64,000 nt of DNA. Origin: Nannocystis bainbridge. Its GTDB lineage: Bacteria; Myxococcota_A; Polyangia; Nannocystales; Nannocystaceae. This document shows, one piece after another, positions 40,647 through 48,824 of this stretch. The notes beneath the pieces are model-generated. The model saw nothing but the letters and a program-made list of their open reading frames with translations. It made no database searches and was not told the origin of the DNA. Positions within the stretch are counted from its first letter, which is position 1, and the number at the start of each line of letters is the position of its first letter. Both the position numbers and the translations under genes were made by a program. The DNA is taken from contig NZ_JAQNDL010000001.1 in the NCBI RefSeq assembly GCF_028368995.1, positions 3,498,001 through 3,562,000 on the forward strand. The letters run 5' to 3'.

Positions 40647-42737
40647 TCAACCCGGCTCGAGCACGAACGGGTACGAGACGATGACCGAACCGCCGCCTTC
40701 GGGCTTGGGGAAGGTCCAGCGTTTGACCGCCTGGGCGATGCAGGAGCCGACGGCCGGGTCCTTCAACGTGCTCTCCTGGACCACCGCCGTGGGCACCTTG
40801 CCGGTGCCGCCGATGGTGAACTGGACGGCGACGCGGCCCTTGGCGTTGGGGTCACGCGCGAGGGCCTGGTTGTAGCAGTAGCGGACCTCGTTGATGTGCG
40901 CGCGGACGATGCGGCGAATGATGTCCTTGTCGAGCGCGCCCTGGACCTCGGCCTTGGCCTGACGGACCGTCGGCACGCGGGTGCCGCGGCCGCCGAAGCC
41001 GGCGCCTGCGCCACGACCGTAGCCGGAGCCCGTGCCGCCGCCGCCGCCCTTGCCGATGAGGCCCGTGTTGCCGAGGCCGATCGTGCCCTCGCCGGTGCCG
41101 CCGCCGCCGCGGCCGGTGCCGACCAGGCCGAGGCCGCCGACGCCGTACGCTTCGCCGACCTCGGTGCCGGTGAGGCCGCCCCACACGTCCGCGTCGTCGT
41201 TGCCGACCGCGAACGCGCCGCCGTACGGCGAGGCGAGGAAGTGGCCGCTCTCGGCGCTCATGACCCCGAGGATGCCGGCCTGGCGCGCGGCCATGTCGGG
41301 GTCGAAGTTACGGGCCATCTGCGGGATGGCGTCCTTGGGGCCCTTCATGGCGTAGAGGCCCGACTTGCTCTTCGAGGTGGGCTTGCCCATCTTGCCCTCC
41401 TCGCCCTTGTGACGCTGACCGGTGCCGCCGGCCTCGTCGTCGGAGTTCTCCATGTCCTCCGGCGGCGGCTCCTCCTCCTCCGGCGGCTTGTCGGGCTGGT
41501 TGAGGTAACCGACGAAGCGGTTCTCTTCCATCATCTCGTCGAGGCTGAGGTTGCCGGCCTCGTTGGGGATCAGGTGCGTGAGCACCAGCAGGCTGCCGAT
41601 GACCACGAACGAGGCGCCGTTGTAGATCCAGAACGGCTTGTCGGTCTCGCTGCCGCCCTTGATCACCGCGCCCGGCGCGACCGAGTTCACGTAAAAGGTG
41701 ACGTCCTGGTACTTGACCCGCGCCGTCGCTCCGGGCGGCAGCGGGAAGCTGAACGACGAGCCCTGCGCGCCCGCGCGACCGGTGGCGACCAGCTGCTGCA
41801 GCGTGATCGTCTGGCCGTCGAAGGTGACCTCACCGCTCATGTTCTGGGTGAAGTTGAGCGCGAACTCGTGGTCGCTGCCGCGGACCAGCGGGAAGCCGTT
41901 GGGCTCGGGCAGGCCGGCCGGCGGCACGTGGAACGACGCGCCGTGACCCTCGCCGATCGTGAAGTTCTTGTTGACGTAGTCGCCGGTGCGGATGAGGCCC
42001 ATGCTGAACGGCACGAGGCCCGCGATCGCCAGCAGCATGCCGATCGCCGCCAGACCGTTTCCGGGCGGGGTCGGGCGCGGCGTGCCCTGCTCGATCGAAT
42101 CCTGGACCTTCTTGCCGTAGCCGGGCCAGTCCGCGTTCACGTCGCTGAAGAACACCGCCGCGCCAGCGACCAGCATCGCCCCGCCGATGGCGAGGAAGAT
42201 CGGCGCCTGCGACTTGCGGTTGCGCAGCTGACCGACGTGCTGCACGTCGAGCACCGTCGTGCCGTACATCGCCACGACCTCGGCCACGCGCGAGCCGCCC
42301 TGATTCTCGACCTCGCTGAGGTCGATCTGGATCGGCGCCCGCGTCGCCATCGGCGCGGCCATCGGCGCAGCGGCGACCGCCACAGCCACGGGCGCGGCCA
42401 CCTGCGACGGGGCCGGCGCGACCGCGGCCTGCTGCCGGACGAAGCCGACCTCGAGCCGGTAGGGCCCGAAGTTCAAGGCGTCGCCATCGTGCAGCACCGC
42501 GTTCTTGTCGATCCGCTGGCCGTTGAGCACGGTGCCCGCCGCGCTCCCGAGATCGATCACCCGCACCTCTTCGCCGGACACCTCGATCACGGCGTGCATG
42601 CGGGCCACGGCCTCGTCATCCAGGCAAACATGGCTGCTCTTCAGCTTGCCAATCTTGATGACATCCTGTGTCAGCGTCTGGGTGTCGACGAGCTGGTCGC
42701 CGTAAAAGACTTTGATAGCGAGCGTCTTGGTGGACAT
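40647..42737 (-). CDS. FHA/TM/AgmX-PglI C-terminal domain protein, GltG-like
   Basis: A 696-residue inner-membrane protein. The N-terminal FHA domain (about 8-98) has IGKLKSSHV, MHAVIEV and AAGTVLNGQ; the usual Arg of GR is Lys and the usual SRxH is ARMH, so phosphopeptide binding is doubtful. After an Ala/Pro linker come TM segments near 178-198, 229-250 and 369-389, with a probable periplasmic domain between the second and third. An acidic/Pro stretch and a Gly-rich segment (about 480-595) precede a TonB-like AgmX/PglI C-terminal domain (about 600-696: RIVRAHINEVRYCYNQAL, WTFPKPEGGG). M. xanthus GltG has FHA, TM and TonB-like parts. The gene follows the GltF-like gene, as expected. Confidence 0.85.
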   Translation of the reverse strand: MSTKTLAIKVFYGDQLVDTQTLTQDVIKIGKLKSSHVCLDDEAVARMHAVIEVSGEEVRVIDLGSAAGTVLNGQRIDKNAVLHDGDALNFGPYRLEVGFVRQQAAVAPAPSQVAAPVAVAVAAAPMAAPMATRAPIQIDLSEVENQGGSRVAEVVAMYGTTVLDVQHVGQLRNRKSQAPIFLAIGGAMLVAGAAVFFSDVNADWPGYGKKVQDSIEQGTPRPTPPGNGLAAIGMLLAIAGLVPFSMGLIRTGDYVNKNFTIGEGHGASFHVPPAGLPEPNGFPLVRGSDHEFALNFTQNMSGEVTFDGQTITLQQLVATGRAGAQGSSFSFPLPPGATARVKYQDVTFYVNSVAPGAVIKGGSETDKPFWIYNGASFVVIGSLLVLTHLIPNEAGNLSLDEMMEENRFVGYLNQPDKPPEEEEPPPEDMENSDDEAGGTGQRHKGEEGKMGKPTSKSKSGLYAMKGPKDAIPQMARNFDPDMAARQAGILGVMSAESGHFLASPYGGAFAVGNDDADVWGGLTGTEVGEAYGVGGLGLVGTGRGGGGTGEGTIGLGNTGLIGKGGGGGTGSGYGRGAGAGFGGRGTRVPTVRQAKAEVQGALDKDIIRRIVRAHINEVRYCYNQALARDPNAKGRVAVQFTIGGTGKVPTAVVQESTLKDPAVGSCIAQAVKRWTFPKPEGGGSVIVSYPFVLEPG

Positions 42738-42858
42738 GGTCGGTCCTCGGTCCGGCGGATTGCGCGGGCAGAGACAGCGGGCTTCGGTGGCGGTTCCCGG
42801 GGTTCGGGCGCTTGTTCAAAAAAGAAACGTGAGTGAAAGCACGGGCGTCAGGCCCGGA

Positions 42859-43134
42859 TCACACATCGTTGGCCATCTTGATGAGCTCGGGAATGAAGTG
42901 CGGCCGGATGGTGATGAGGCTGGCGTGCTTGGTGCGGCCGCGCGAGGCGACGTTGGCGCCTTCGGGCGAGAGCAGCTCGCCGTCGACGTTGTCGTCGTCG
43001 AAGTCGTAGACCGTGGTGCCGCTGCCCTTGCCCTTGTTGGCCGCGGAGTCGGCGTCCTGGTCGCTGGCCGGAGCCGCGAAGGCGGTGGTCGAGGCGAAGA
43101 GGGTGGTCAGCAGAGTGATCAGAGCGAGCCGCAT
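42859..43134 (-). CDS. Small exported protein, GltF/CglF-like
   Basis: A 91-residue precursor. The signal peptide MRLALITLLTTLFASTTAFA is probably cleaved after AFA. It is followed by a charged Gly/Lys/Asp-rich spacer and a C-terminal helix motif (ASLITIRPHFIPELIKMAND). Small exported proteins ending in a similar 'RxxFIxELxKS' helix occur in the gliding (GltF/CglF) and spore-coat (NfsF) clusters of M. xanthus; this comparison is from memory. Position between a GltE-like and a GltG-like gene supports it. A Rho-independent terminator upstream separates it from the GltE-like gene, so it needs its own promoter. Confidence 0.72.
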   Translation of the reverse strand: MRLALITLLTTLFASTTAFAAPASDQDADSAANKGKGSGTTVYDFDDDNVDGELLSPEGANVASRGRTKHASLITIRPHFIPELIKMANDV

Positions 43135-43290
43135 GATGAACCTCGTGGAACGGTCCCCCTGGGACCTTCACGCACCATACCTCGCTCGGGCCAGCCTTGT
43201 AAACGACCGGCCCTTGTGATGCGGTGGCCGGCGAGCGCGGACACGGGGCGAGGCGGGTTTGGCTGCGAGATCGCTCCGGACGCGTGACCC

Positions 43291-43322
43291 AAAAGAAAAA
43301 GGGGCGGCCGTCCGGCCGCCCC
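43291..43322 (-). terminator. Rho-independent terminator after the GltE-like gene
   Basis: The hairpin GGGGCGGCCG/CGGCCGCCCC (43301-43322) is followed on the minus strand by TTTTTCTTTT, about 25 bases after the stop of the TPR lipoprotein gene. It ends the first transcription unit of the cluster. Confidence 0.9.
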
Positions 43323-43346
43323 TCATGCGCGAATGACGAGCGCTGC

Positions 43347-44807
43347 TTACTTCGGAGCCGCGGCGCCGCCGGCGGGCGGAGCGCTGGGCGCCGGAGCGCT
43401 GCCGGCGGCCTCGGCGGCCTCGGCCTGCTTCTCGAGATCGAGGAGTCGCTTGCGCTCTTCCTCTTCCTGCTTCTTCGCGATCGCCTCGAGCTCCTTGGCC
43501 TTCTTCATCATCTCCTCGGAGACGCGGTTGAAGGCGATGGTCTCATCGATGGTGGCGATGCGGTCCTTGGCCAGCAGCACCTGCTGGGACCACTTCTTGT
43601 CGCTCTTCACCGTCTCGATGAACTTGTTGTAGTGGCCCTTGGCGACGTTGATCAGCTTCTCGTTCTGCGCGGTGTCGACGGTGTCCTGGGTGCTGATGTG
43701 ATCCTGGTACAGCACGCCGAGGTTGTAGATCGGGCGCGGATCGGAGGCATTGAGCTTGAGCGCCTTGTTGTACGACGCCTCGGCCTCCTTGAACTTCCTC
43801 AGGCCGCGCTGCGCCACGCCGAGAGCGAGGTGCGCCTCGGTGTTCTTGGCCTGACGCGAGTCCTTCAGCGCGATCTCGAACGCCTTCTCGGCCGTCGCGT
43901 AGTCGCGGAAGCGGATCGAGATGAAGCCGATGTTGAGGTTCGCCTCGACATGGTTGGCCTCGACTCGCACCGCCTCCTTGAACGCCTTGAGGGCGTTGAC
44001 CTGGTCCTGACGCTCGAGCAGCAGCAGGCCCTGGATGTTGTAGAGGTCGGCGGACTCGCGGCTCTCGGTCTTGAGCACGCGGACGCCCTGGGTCACCACG
44101 AGGTTCGCGAGCACCAGATACGACTTGTCCTTGCTGTGACCGCGGTCGTAGTAGATGCGCGCGAGGTTCTCGTAGGCGGCCTGGTTGCCCGAGTCGAGGG
44201 CCAGCACGCCCTGGATCGACTTCTCCGCCTCGTTGAAGGCGTTGACGTCGGTGTTGCTGGCGTACTGGTTGCGCAGCAGGCCGGCGACGTTGTTGCGGGC
44301 GGCGCGGGCCGACAGCTTGTTGGCCTCGACGCCCTTCTTGAACATGTCGAGGGCTTTCGACTCCTGGCCCTTCTTCCAGTAGATGACGCCGAGGTTGTTG
44401 TAGGCGAGGTCGAACTTGGGCGCCTGCGAGATGAGCTGGGCGTAGATGCCCTCGGCCTTATCGGACTGGCCGCACTCCTCGTAGACGACGCCCGAGTTGA
44501 ACTGCGCCAGCGCCATCTGCACGCCGTGAGTCTTGTAGACCTTCTGGAACGCGCCCGCGACGCGCTCGCACTCGTCGCCGCTGATCTTCCCGTCGCTCTT
44601 GGCCGCGTTGTAGGTCTTCACGGCCGCTGCGAAGTCGTTCTTCGCCTCCTTCGAGGCTTCGGCCGGCGCGGGCCCGCTCGGGCCGCCGCCGCCGCCGCCA
44701 CCGCCACCGCCACCGTCCGGGGTGTTGGTGCTGGTCTTGTTCTTCCCGCAGGCCGTCAATGCGACAGCCAGGGCGCCGATGCTTGCGATCTTGATCAGGT
44801 TACGCAT
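43347..44807 (-). CDS. TPR lipoprotein, GltE/AglT-like
   Basis: A 486-residue lipoprotein. The leader MRNLIKIASIGALAVA ends in ALTAC (Cys20), then a poly-Gly spacer of about 11 residues, TPR units through residue 360 (FDLAYNNLGVIYWKKG, VEANLNIGFISIRFRD, TEAHLALGVAQRGLRK, PRPIYNLGVLYQDH), and a charged C-terminal helix (MMKKAKELEAIAKKQEEEE) with an Ala/Pro tail. AAAGGAG lies nine bases before the ATG, which outranks an in-frame ATG 36 bases upstream. It starts 32 bases after the GltD-like gene and so shares its transcript. M. xanthus AglT (GltE) is a TPR lipoprotein directly following agmU (gltD), matching this order. Confidence 0.82.
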   Translation of the reverse strand: MRNLIKIASIGALAVALTACGKNKTSTNTPDGGGGGGGGGGGPSGPAPAEASKEAKNDFAAAVKTYNAAKSDGKISGDECERVAGAFQKVYKTHGVQMALAQFNSGVVYEECGQSDKAEGIYAQLISQAPKFDLAYNNLGVIYWKKGQESKALDMFKKGVEANKLSARAARNNVAGLLRNQYASNTDVNAFNEAEKSIQGVLALDSGNQAAYENLARIYYDRGHSKDKSYLVLANLVVTQGVRVLKTESRESADLYNIQGLLLLERQDQVNALKAFKEAVRVEANHVEANLNIGFISIRFRDYATAEKAFEIALKDSRQAKNTEAHLALGVAQRGLRKFKEAEASYNKALKLNASDPRPIYNLGVLYQDHISTQDTVDTAQNEKLINVAKGHYNKFIETVKSDKKWSQQVLLAKDRIATIDETIAFNRVSEEMMKKAKELEAIAKKQEEEERKRLLDLEKQAEAAEAAGSAPAPSAPPAGGAAAPK

Positions 44808-44839
44808 GGTGGTCGCTCCTTTGCTGGCTGCTGCCGGCC

Positions 44840-47800
44840 TCACTCGCTGTCCTCGTCGCCGTCGTCGGCCTTCTCGGCGGGCTTCTCAGCCGGCTTCTCG
44901 GCCGCGGCGCCGACGCTCGCCTTGCGCTTCTCACCCTCGAGGTCGAGCTGCACGTCCACGCGATCGGGGCGGCTCGCCGTGTACTGCGAGACGCCGAAGA
45001 TCTCTTCGGTCGCCGGATACTTGTCGGGCTCGCGCTGCTGGAGCTCCTCCTCGCACAGGCGGGAGAACTCGTTGAAGAACTGGAAGGTCGTCGAACGCTC
45101 GAGGCAGAACGAGAACTTCTTGACCGCGTCCTCCTGGATCGGCTGGGCCTTGTCGCCGAGCTCGTCGCAGAAGGCGTAGGCCTGCTCCTCGGTCTTGAAC
45201 TCCTTCGGCACCTCGGCGCGATAGAGCTGATCCGCGTAGTTCTGCGAGACCATGGCCGAGCGGGCGGCGGCGGCGAGCATCCAGTACGGGCTCTGCTTGG
45301 CGTTGACGATGCCGTCGTACTGCTGCTGCAGCGCCTGACCCTGCTTGGTCTTCTTCTCGTAGAACTCGAGGAAGCGCTTGGTCGAGTCGGCCTTCTTCGC
45401 GACCTGCTCCTTGTATTCCTTCTCCCACTTCGGCAGGCCGGCGTCCTTCTTCCACTCTTCGACGAAGAAGCTGAGGCCGCCCGGCATCTCGATCTTCAGG
45501 TAGTCCTCGTACTGACGGTCGGCCTTGTACACGCCCGACATGGCGACGGCGTTGGCGAAGTCCTCGCGCCGGTCGCGGTCCTCCTCGGGCACGTTGATCT
45601 TGCTCTTCGCCAGCTTGAGCACGCTGTCGAAGTACTTCTGCGCCTCTTCCGCCTTCTTCTTGTTGCGGGAGTGGACGGTGATGATGCCGGAGGTGGCCGA
45701 GCCGCAGTACTCCGGGATGTCCTGCTTCTTGCTGGCCGAAGCGGCGGCGCCCTTCTTCTCGGTGCCCTTCTTGACCTTCTTCTTCAGCGCCTCGGCGGCG
45801 GCGCGGGCCTTGTCACCGGCCTGCGCCTTCTTGCGCTTGATGGTGATGCACGAGTCGTAGAGCAGGCCCTCGGCGCACGACTGGCGCCACAGGATCTGGC
45901 CGATGTTGGCCTCGGCGACGATGCGACGGTCCAGGCCGCCGTTCTTGCCGTAGATCTTGAGGTACTCCTCGGCGTGCCGGAGCTTCTCGTCCTCGGTCTT
46001 GAGGATGTCGTGCTTCGACCAGAAGATCTTGGCGGCGAGCTCCGGGTTGTCCTTGCGGTAGAGACCCTCGTACTTCGACAGGTCGGCGCTGGCCTGCTGG
46101 TCCTGGCCGAGGCCGAGGCGGAACAGGTAGGCGTTGCGCAGGTAGTCGGGCGACTGCTTGTCCTTGATGTACTTCTCCGCGTACAGCTCCATGTGCTGCG
46201 CGGCCTTGTCGTACATCGCGATGGCCTGGTAGTTGCCGGCGAGGTTCGACAGCGTCTCCTGGTAGTGCTGACTGGTCGGGAACTTCTCGAGCAGGATCTT
46301 GCGGAAGCGAACCGACTGACCGAGCAGGAAGGCCGCCTCGTAGCACTCGGCCGCGTTCCAGATCAGCGTCGAGGCCTTCTCGTGGGCGTCGCCGTACTCG
46401 TTGTAGATGGCGATGAACTGCTCGGCGCACTTGCGGTAGCCGTCGGGGTCGCCCTTCCGGCCGGCCTCGAGGTAGGTCATGCCCTTCTTCCAGCCGATGC
46501 CGGCGAGGAGCCGCGGGATCGCTTCCTTCAGCTCGTCGGCCTCAGGATGCGTGTAGACCTTCATCTTCTGCATCTTCTTCGACCACGTCTCGAGGTCGTC
46601 GGATGCCTTGATCGCCTCCTCGGGCGTCAGATTCTTGTCGATCCAGCGGATCGTCAGGATGTCGAGGAGCATCTCGGAGCACCAAGCGGCGTAGATGGAG
46701 CCGTCGAACTTGACGACCATCTCCTCCAGGAGCGGGCGCGCCTCCTGGAACTTGTTGTGCACCATCATGAGCTTCGCCCGGTGGTAGACGATCTTGGGCA
46801 GCTCGGGGTCCTTCGGGTCTTTGACGTACTTCTGGTAGATGTCGTACGCCTCGATCATCTTCTTCTCGTCCTCGGCGTAGTCGCTCTCCGGGTACGAAAG
46901 ATTCTGATCGCCCTTGGTGTTCTCGTCGGTCTTGGTCTTCTTCTTCTTCTCTTTTTCCTTGTAGACGCAAAGACCTTCGGCGTTCGTCTTGCAGGACTTC
47001 GCCTGACCGCCCGTCTCGTCGTACTCGAGGGCGTTCTTCATCGCCAACATCTGCGCGTAGGCAGCGTCCTGCGTGAACTTGCCCTCGGGGTTGATCTCGA
47101 GGACCTTGACGAACTCTTCGTGGGCGCGACGGAACTTGGTCAGGCCGTCGGGCTTGGTCTTCTTGTCACTGACGAGCGAGCTGGCGCGAGCCCACAGCAG
47201 CTCCGCGTAGAACATCTGGATCTCGTACGAGTCCTTGTCCTTCGGGAAGGTCTTGAGGAAGCCCTCGTAGGCCCGCTCGGCGAGCGTGTACGTGGCCTCG
47301 TTCTTGGTCTTCTCGGCCTCGTCGTGCCACACGGTGGCCATCTGCTTCATCGTGTCGAGCGTCTCGTCTCGGCACTTGCGCTTGACGGCTTCCTTCTGCG
47401 ACCCGTTCTTGAACTTGTCCCAGTACTCGCCCAGGCGCGCCGTCTCGGTCCACTGGACTTCCTTGTTGTCGGTCGCCAGCGCGTTGATGACGACGCGGCC
47501 CTGCCACTCACAGGTCTGCGGGTCCTCGGGGAACAGCTCCTGCAGCTTGTGATAGGTGTACGTCGACTCGGTGTACATGCCCTGCCCGAAGTACTGGACT
47601 GCGAGCAGCTCCATCATCTTGCGGGACATGTTCTCGTCTTCCTTGGGGCCGTCGCCGACCTTCTGGAAGAACTCCCACGCCTTGGACGGCTTGCCCGACA
47701 TGACGAAGGCGCGGACGAGGTCGCGACGGGCGTCGCGGCGCAGCTGCCTGGCGTTCGCTTCGCTGCCGGCGCGGCCCTCGAGGGTCGCGGTGATCGTCTT

Positions 47801-48721
47801 GACGAAGAAGTCGAGGCTGAGGTCGTAGCGCGGGTCGGCGGTGCCGACCGGGTTCAGGTGACACCACGCCATCTTGTAGAGCGCGTAGGCGTAGACCGGG
47901 CTGTCCTTGAAGGTGATGACCTTCTCGTACAGCTGGAGGGCGTCGCCGATCTTGCTCTGGGCGAAGTAGTAGTCGGCGAAGCTGAGGTACGCGTTCGGGA
48001 TGTACTGGCTGTTCGGGTAGTCCTGAATCAGCCGGATGTACGCGTCCTTCATCTCCTGCTCGCGCTTGAGCTGGCCGAGCTCGAACGCGTAGAAGTACAG
48101 GGCCTCGTCGAGGCGCTTGTACTTGCTGAGGCCGGGGTCGGTGACGAGAGCCTTGTAGAGCTTGACGGCCTGCTCGCTGGCGGCCTTGGACTGCGCGTCG
48201 AACTTGGCCTGCTTGGCCTTGAGCTGGTCGGCCTTGCCCTTCTGCTTGGCCTCCTCCGCCTGGAAGATCGGGTCGTAGAGGGCGCCGGACTGGGTCTCGA
48301 AGTACGCCTTCTTCTCGAGGAAGTGGTCCGACAGGCGGTACAGCAGGTCCGGGTAGTCCGGGTGAGACTTGTCGGTCGCGTTGAGGAGGCGCTTGAGCTG
48401 CTCGATCTGCGTGTCGGCGATCTCTTGGGCGACCGCGGCGCGCTTCTTGGCGAACTCCTGCCCCTCCATCATGTCGACGCGGCGCTTGGTCTCTTTCTCC
48501 TGCCGCTCTTTCTCTTCCTTGAACTTCGTGTCGAGCGTGTCCTTGGTGCGGACCTTGCCGGACTTGCGGTTGTACTTGACGGCACTGTTCGCCTCGGCGC
48601 CGCCCTCCGCCGGGGCCTGCGCGCTGGCAGGAGCCGCGGCGGCGAAGACGACCACCGCGAGACCGACGCCGCTCAGGATGTTCAGCTTGCGAAACTTGCG
48701 GGGATGGCTGTGTGGCTTCAT
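44840..48721 (-). CDS. Large periplasmic TPR protein, GltD/AgmU-like
   Basis: A 1293-residue precursor. After a basic N-terminus, the signal peptide core LNILSGVGLAVVVFAAAA ends ASA before QAPAEGG. The mature protein is Lys-rich and helical, with degenerate TPRs throughout (ADYYFAQSKIGDALQLYEKV, LSNLAGNYQAIAMYDKA). It carries Cys pairs likely to be oxidised in the periplasm (SCKTNAEGLC, SCAEGLLYDSC) and two Lys-rich loops (KEKEKKKKTK, ALKKKVKKGTEKK). The C-terminus ends with a conserved-looking YPATEEIFG segment and an acidic tail. M. xanthus AgmU (GltD) is a periplasmic TPR protein of about 1200 residues encoded ahead of aglT. Length, location and synteny agree. The identity is inferred. Confidence 0.82.
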   Translation of the reverse strand: MKPHSHPRKFRKLNILSGVGLAVVVFAAAAPASAQAPAEGGAEANSAVKYNRKSGKVRTKDTLDTKFKEEKERQEKETKRRVDMMEGQEFAKKRAAVAQEIADTQIEQLKRLLNATDKSHPDYPDLLYRLSDHFLEKKAYFETQSGALYDPIFQAEEAKQKGKADQLKAKQAKFDAQSKAASEQAVKLYKALVTDPGLSKYKRLDEALYFYAFELGQLKREQEMKDAYIRLIQDYPNSQYIPNAYLSFADYYFAQSKIGDALQLYEKVITFKDSPVYAYALYKMAWCHLNPVGTADPRYDLSLDFFVKTITATLEGRAGSEANARQLRRDARRDLVRAFVMSGKPSKAWEFFQKVGDGPKEDENMSRKMMELLAVQYFGQGMYTESTYTYHKLQELFPEDPQTCEWQGRVVINALATDNKEVQWTETARLGEYWDKFKNGSQKEAVKRKCRDETLDTMKQMATVWHDEAEKTKNEATYTLAERAYEGFLKTFPKDKDSYEIQMFYAELLWARASSLVSDKKTKPDGLTKFRRAHEEFVKVLEINPEGKFTQDAAYAQMLAMKNALEYDETGGQAKSCKTNAEGLCVYKEKEKKKKTKTDENTKGDQNLSYPESDYAEDEKKMIEAYDIYQKYVKDPKDPELPKIVYHRAKLMMVHNKFQEARPLLEEMVVKFDGSIYAAWCSEMLLDILTIRWIDKNLTPEEAIKASDDLETWSKKMQKMKVYTHPEADELKEAIPRLLAGIGWKKGMTYLEAGRKGDPDGYRKCAEQFIAIYNEYGDAHEKASTLIWNAAECYEAAFLLGQSVRFRKILLEKFPTSQHYQETLSNLAGNYQAIAMYDKAAQHMELYAEKYIKDKQSPDYLRNAYLFRLGLGQDQQASADLSKYEGLYRKDNPELAAKIFWSKHDILKTEDEKLRHAEEYLKIYGKNGGLDRRIVAEANIGQILWRQSCAEGLLYDSCITIKRKKAQAGDKARAAAEALKKKVKKGTEKKGAAASASKKQDIPEYCGSATSGIITVHSRNKKKAEEAQKYFDSVLKLAKSKINVPEEDRDRREDFANAVAMSGVYKADRQYEDYLKIEMPGGLSFFVEEWKKDAGLPKWEKEYKEQVAKKADSTKRFLEFYEKKTKQGQALQQQYDGIVNAKQSPYWMLAAAARSAMVSQNYADQLYRAEVPKEFKTEEQAYAFCDELGDKAQPIQEDAVKKFSFCLERSTTFQFFNEFSRLCEEELQQREPDKYPATEEIFGVSQYTASRPDRVDVQLDLEGEKRKASVGAAAEKPAEKPAEKADDGDEDSE

Positions 48722-48781
48722 GGACCTCTACCTCAGATGGCGGGTCCACGGGACCCGGCCTTGTTGCTGGCTCTTGTCAAA

Positions 48782-48815
48782 CGCCGGCGAGGTCGCGCGC
48801 ATGACCTCGCCGGCG
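48782..48815 (-). terminator. 13-bp hairpin between two TPR genes
   Basis: CGCCGGCGAGGTC, loop GCGCGCAT and the exact complement, followed on the minus strand by TTTGACAAG. It lies ten bases after the upstream TPR gene stop and may attenuate transcription into the GltD-like gene. Confidence 0.6.
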
Positions 48816-48824
48816 CCGCCGCGG

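Noticed and set aside
47620..47640. GGACATGTT inside the GltD-like gene as a member of the palindrome family
   Set aside because: It is a single half-matching word within a conserved-looking helix and lacks the flanking arms, so chance is sufficient.
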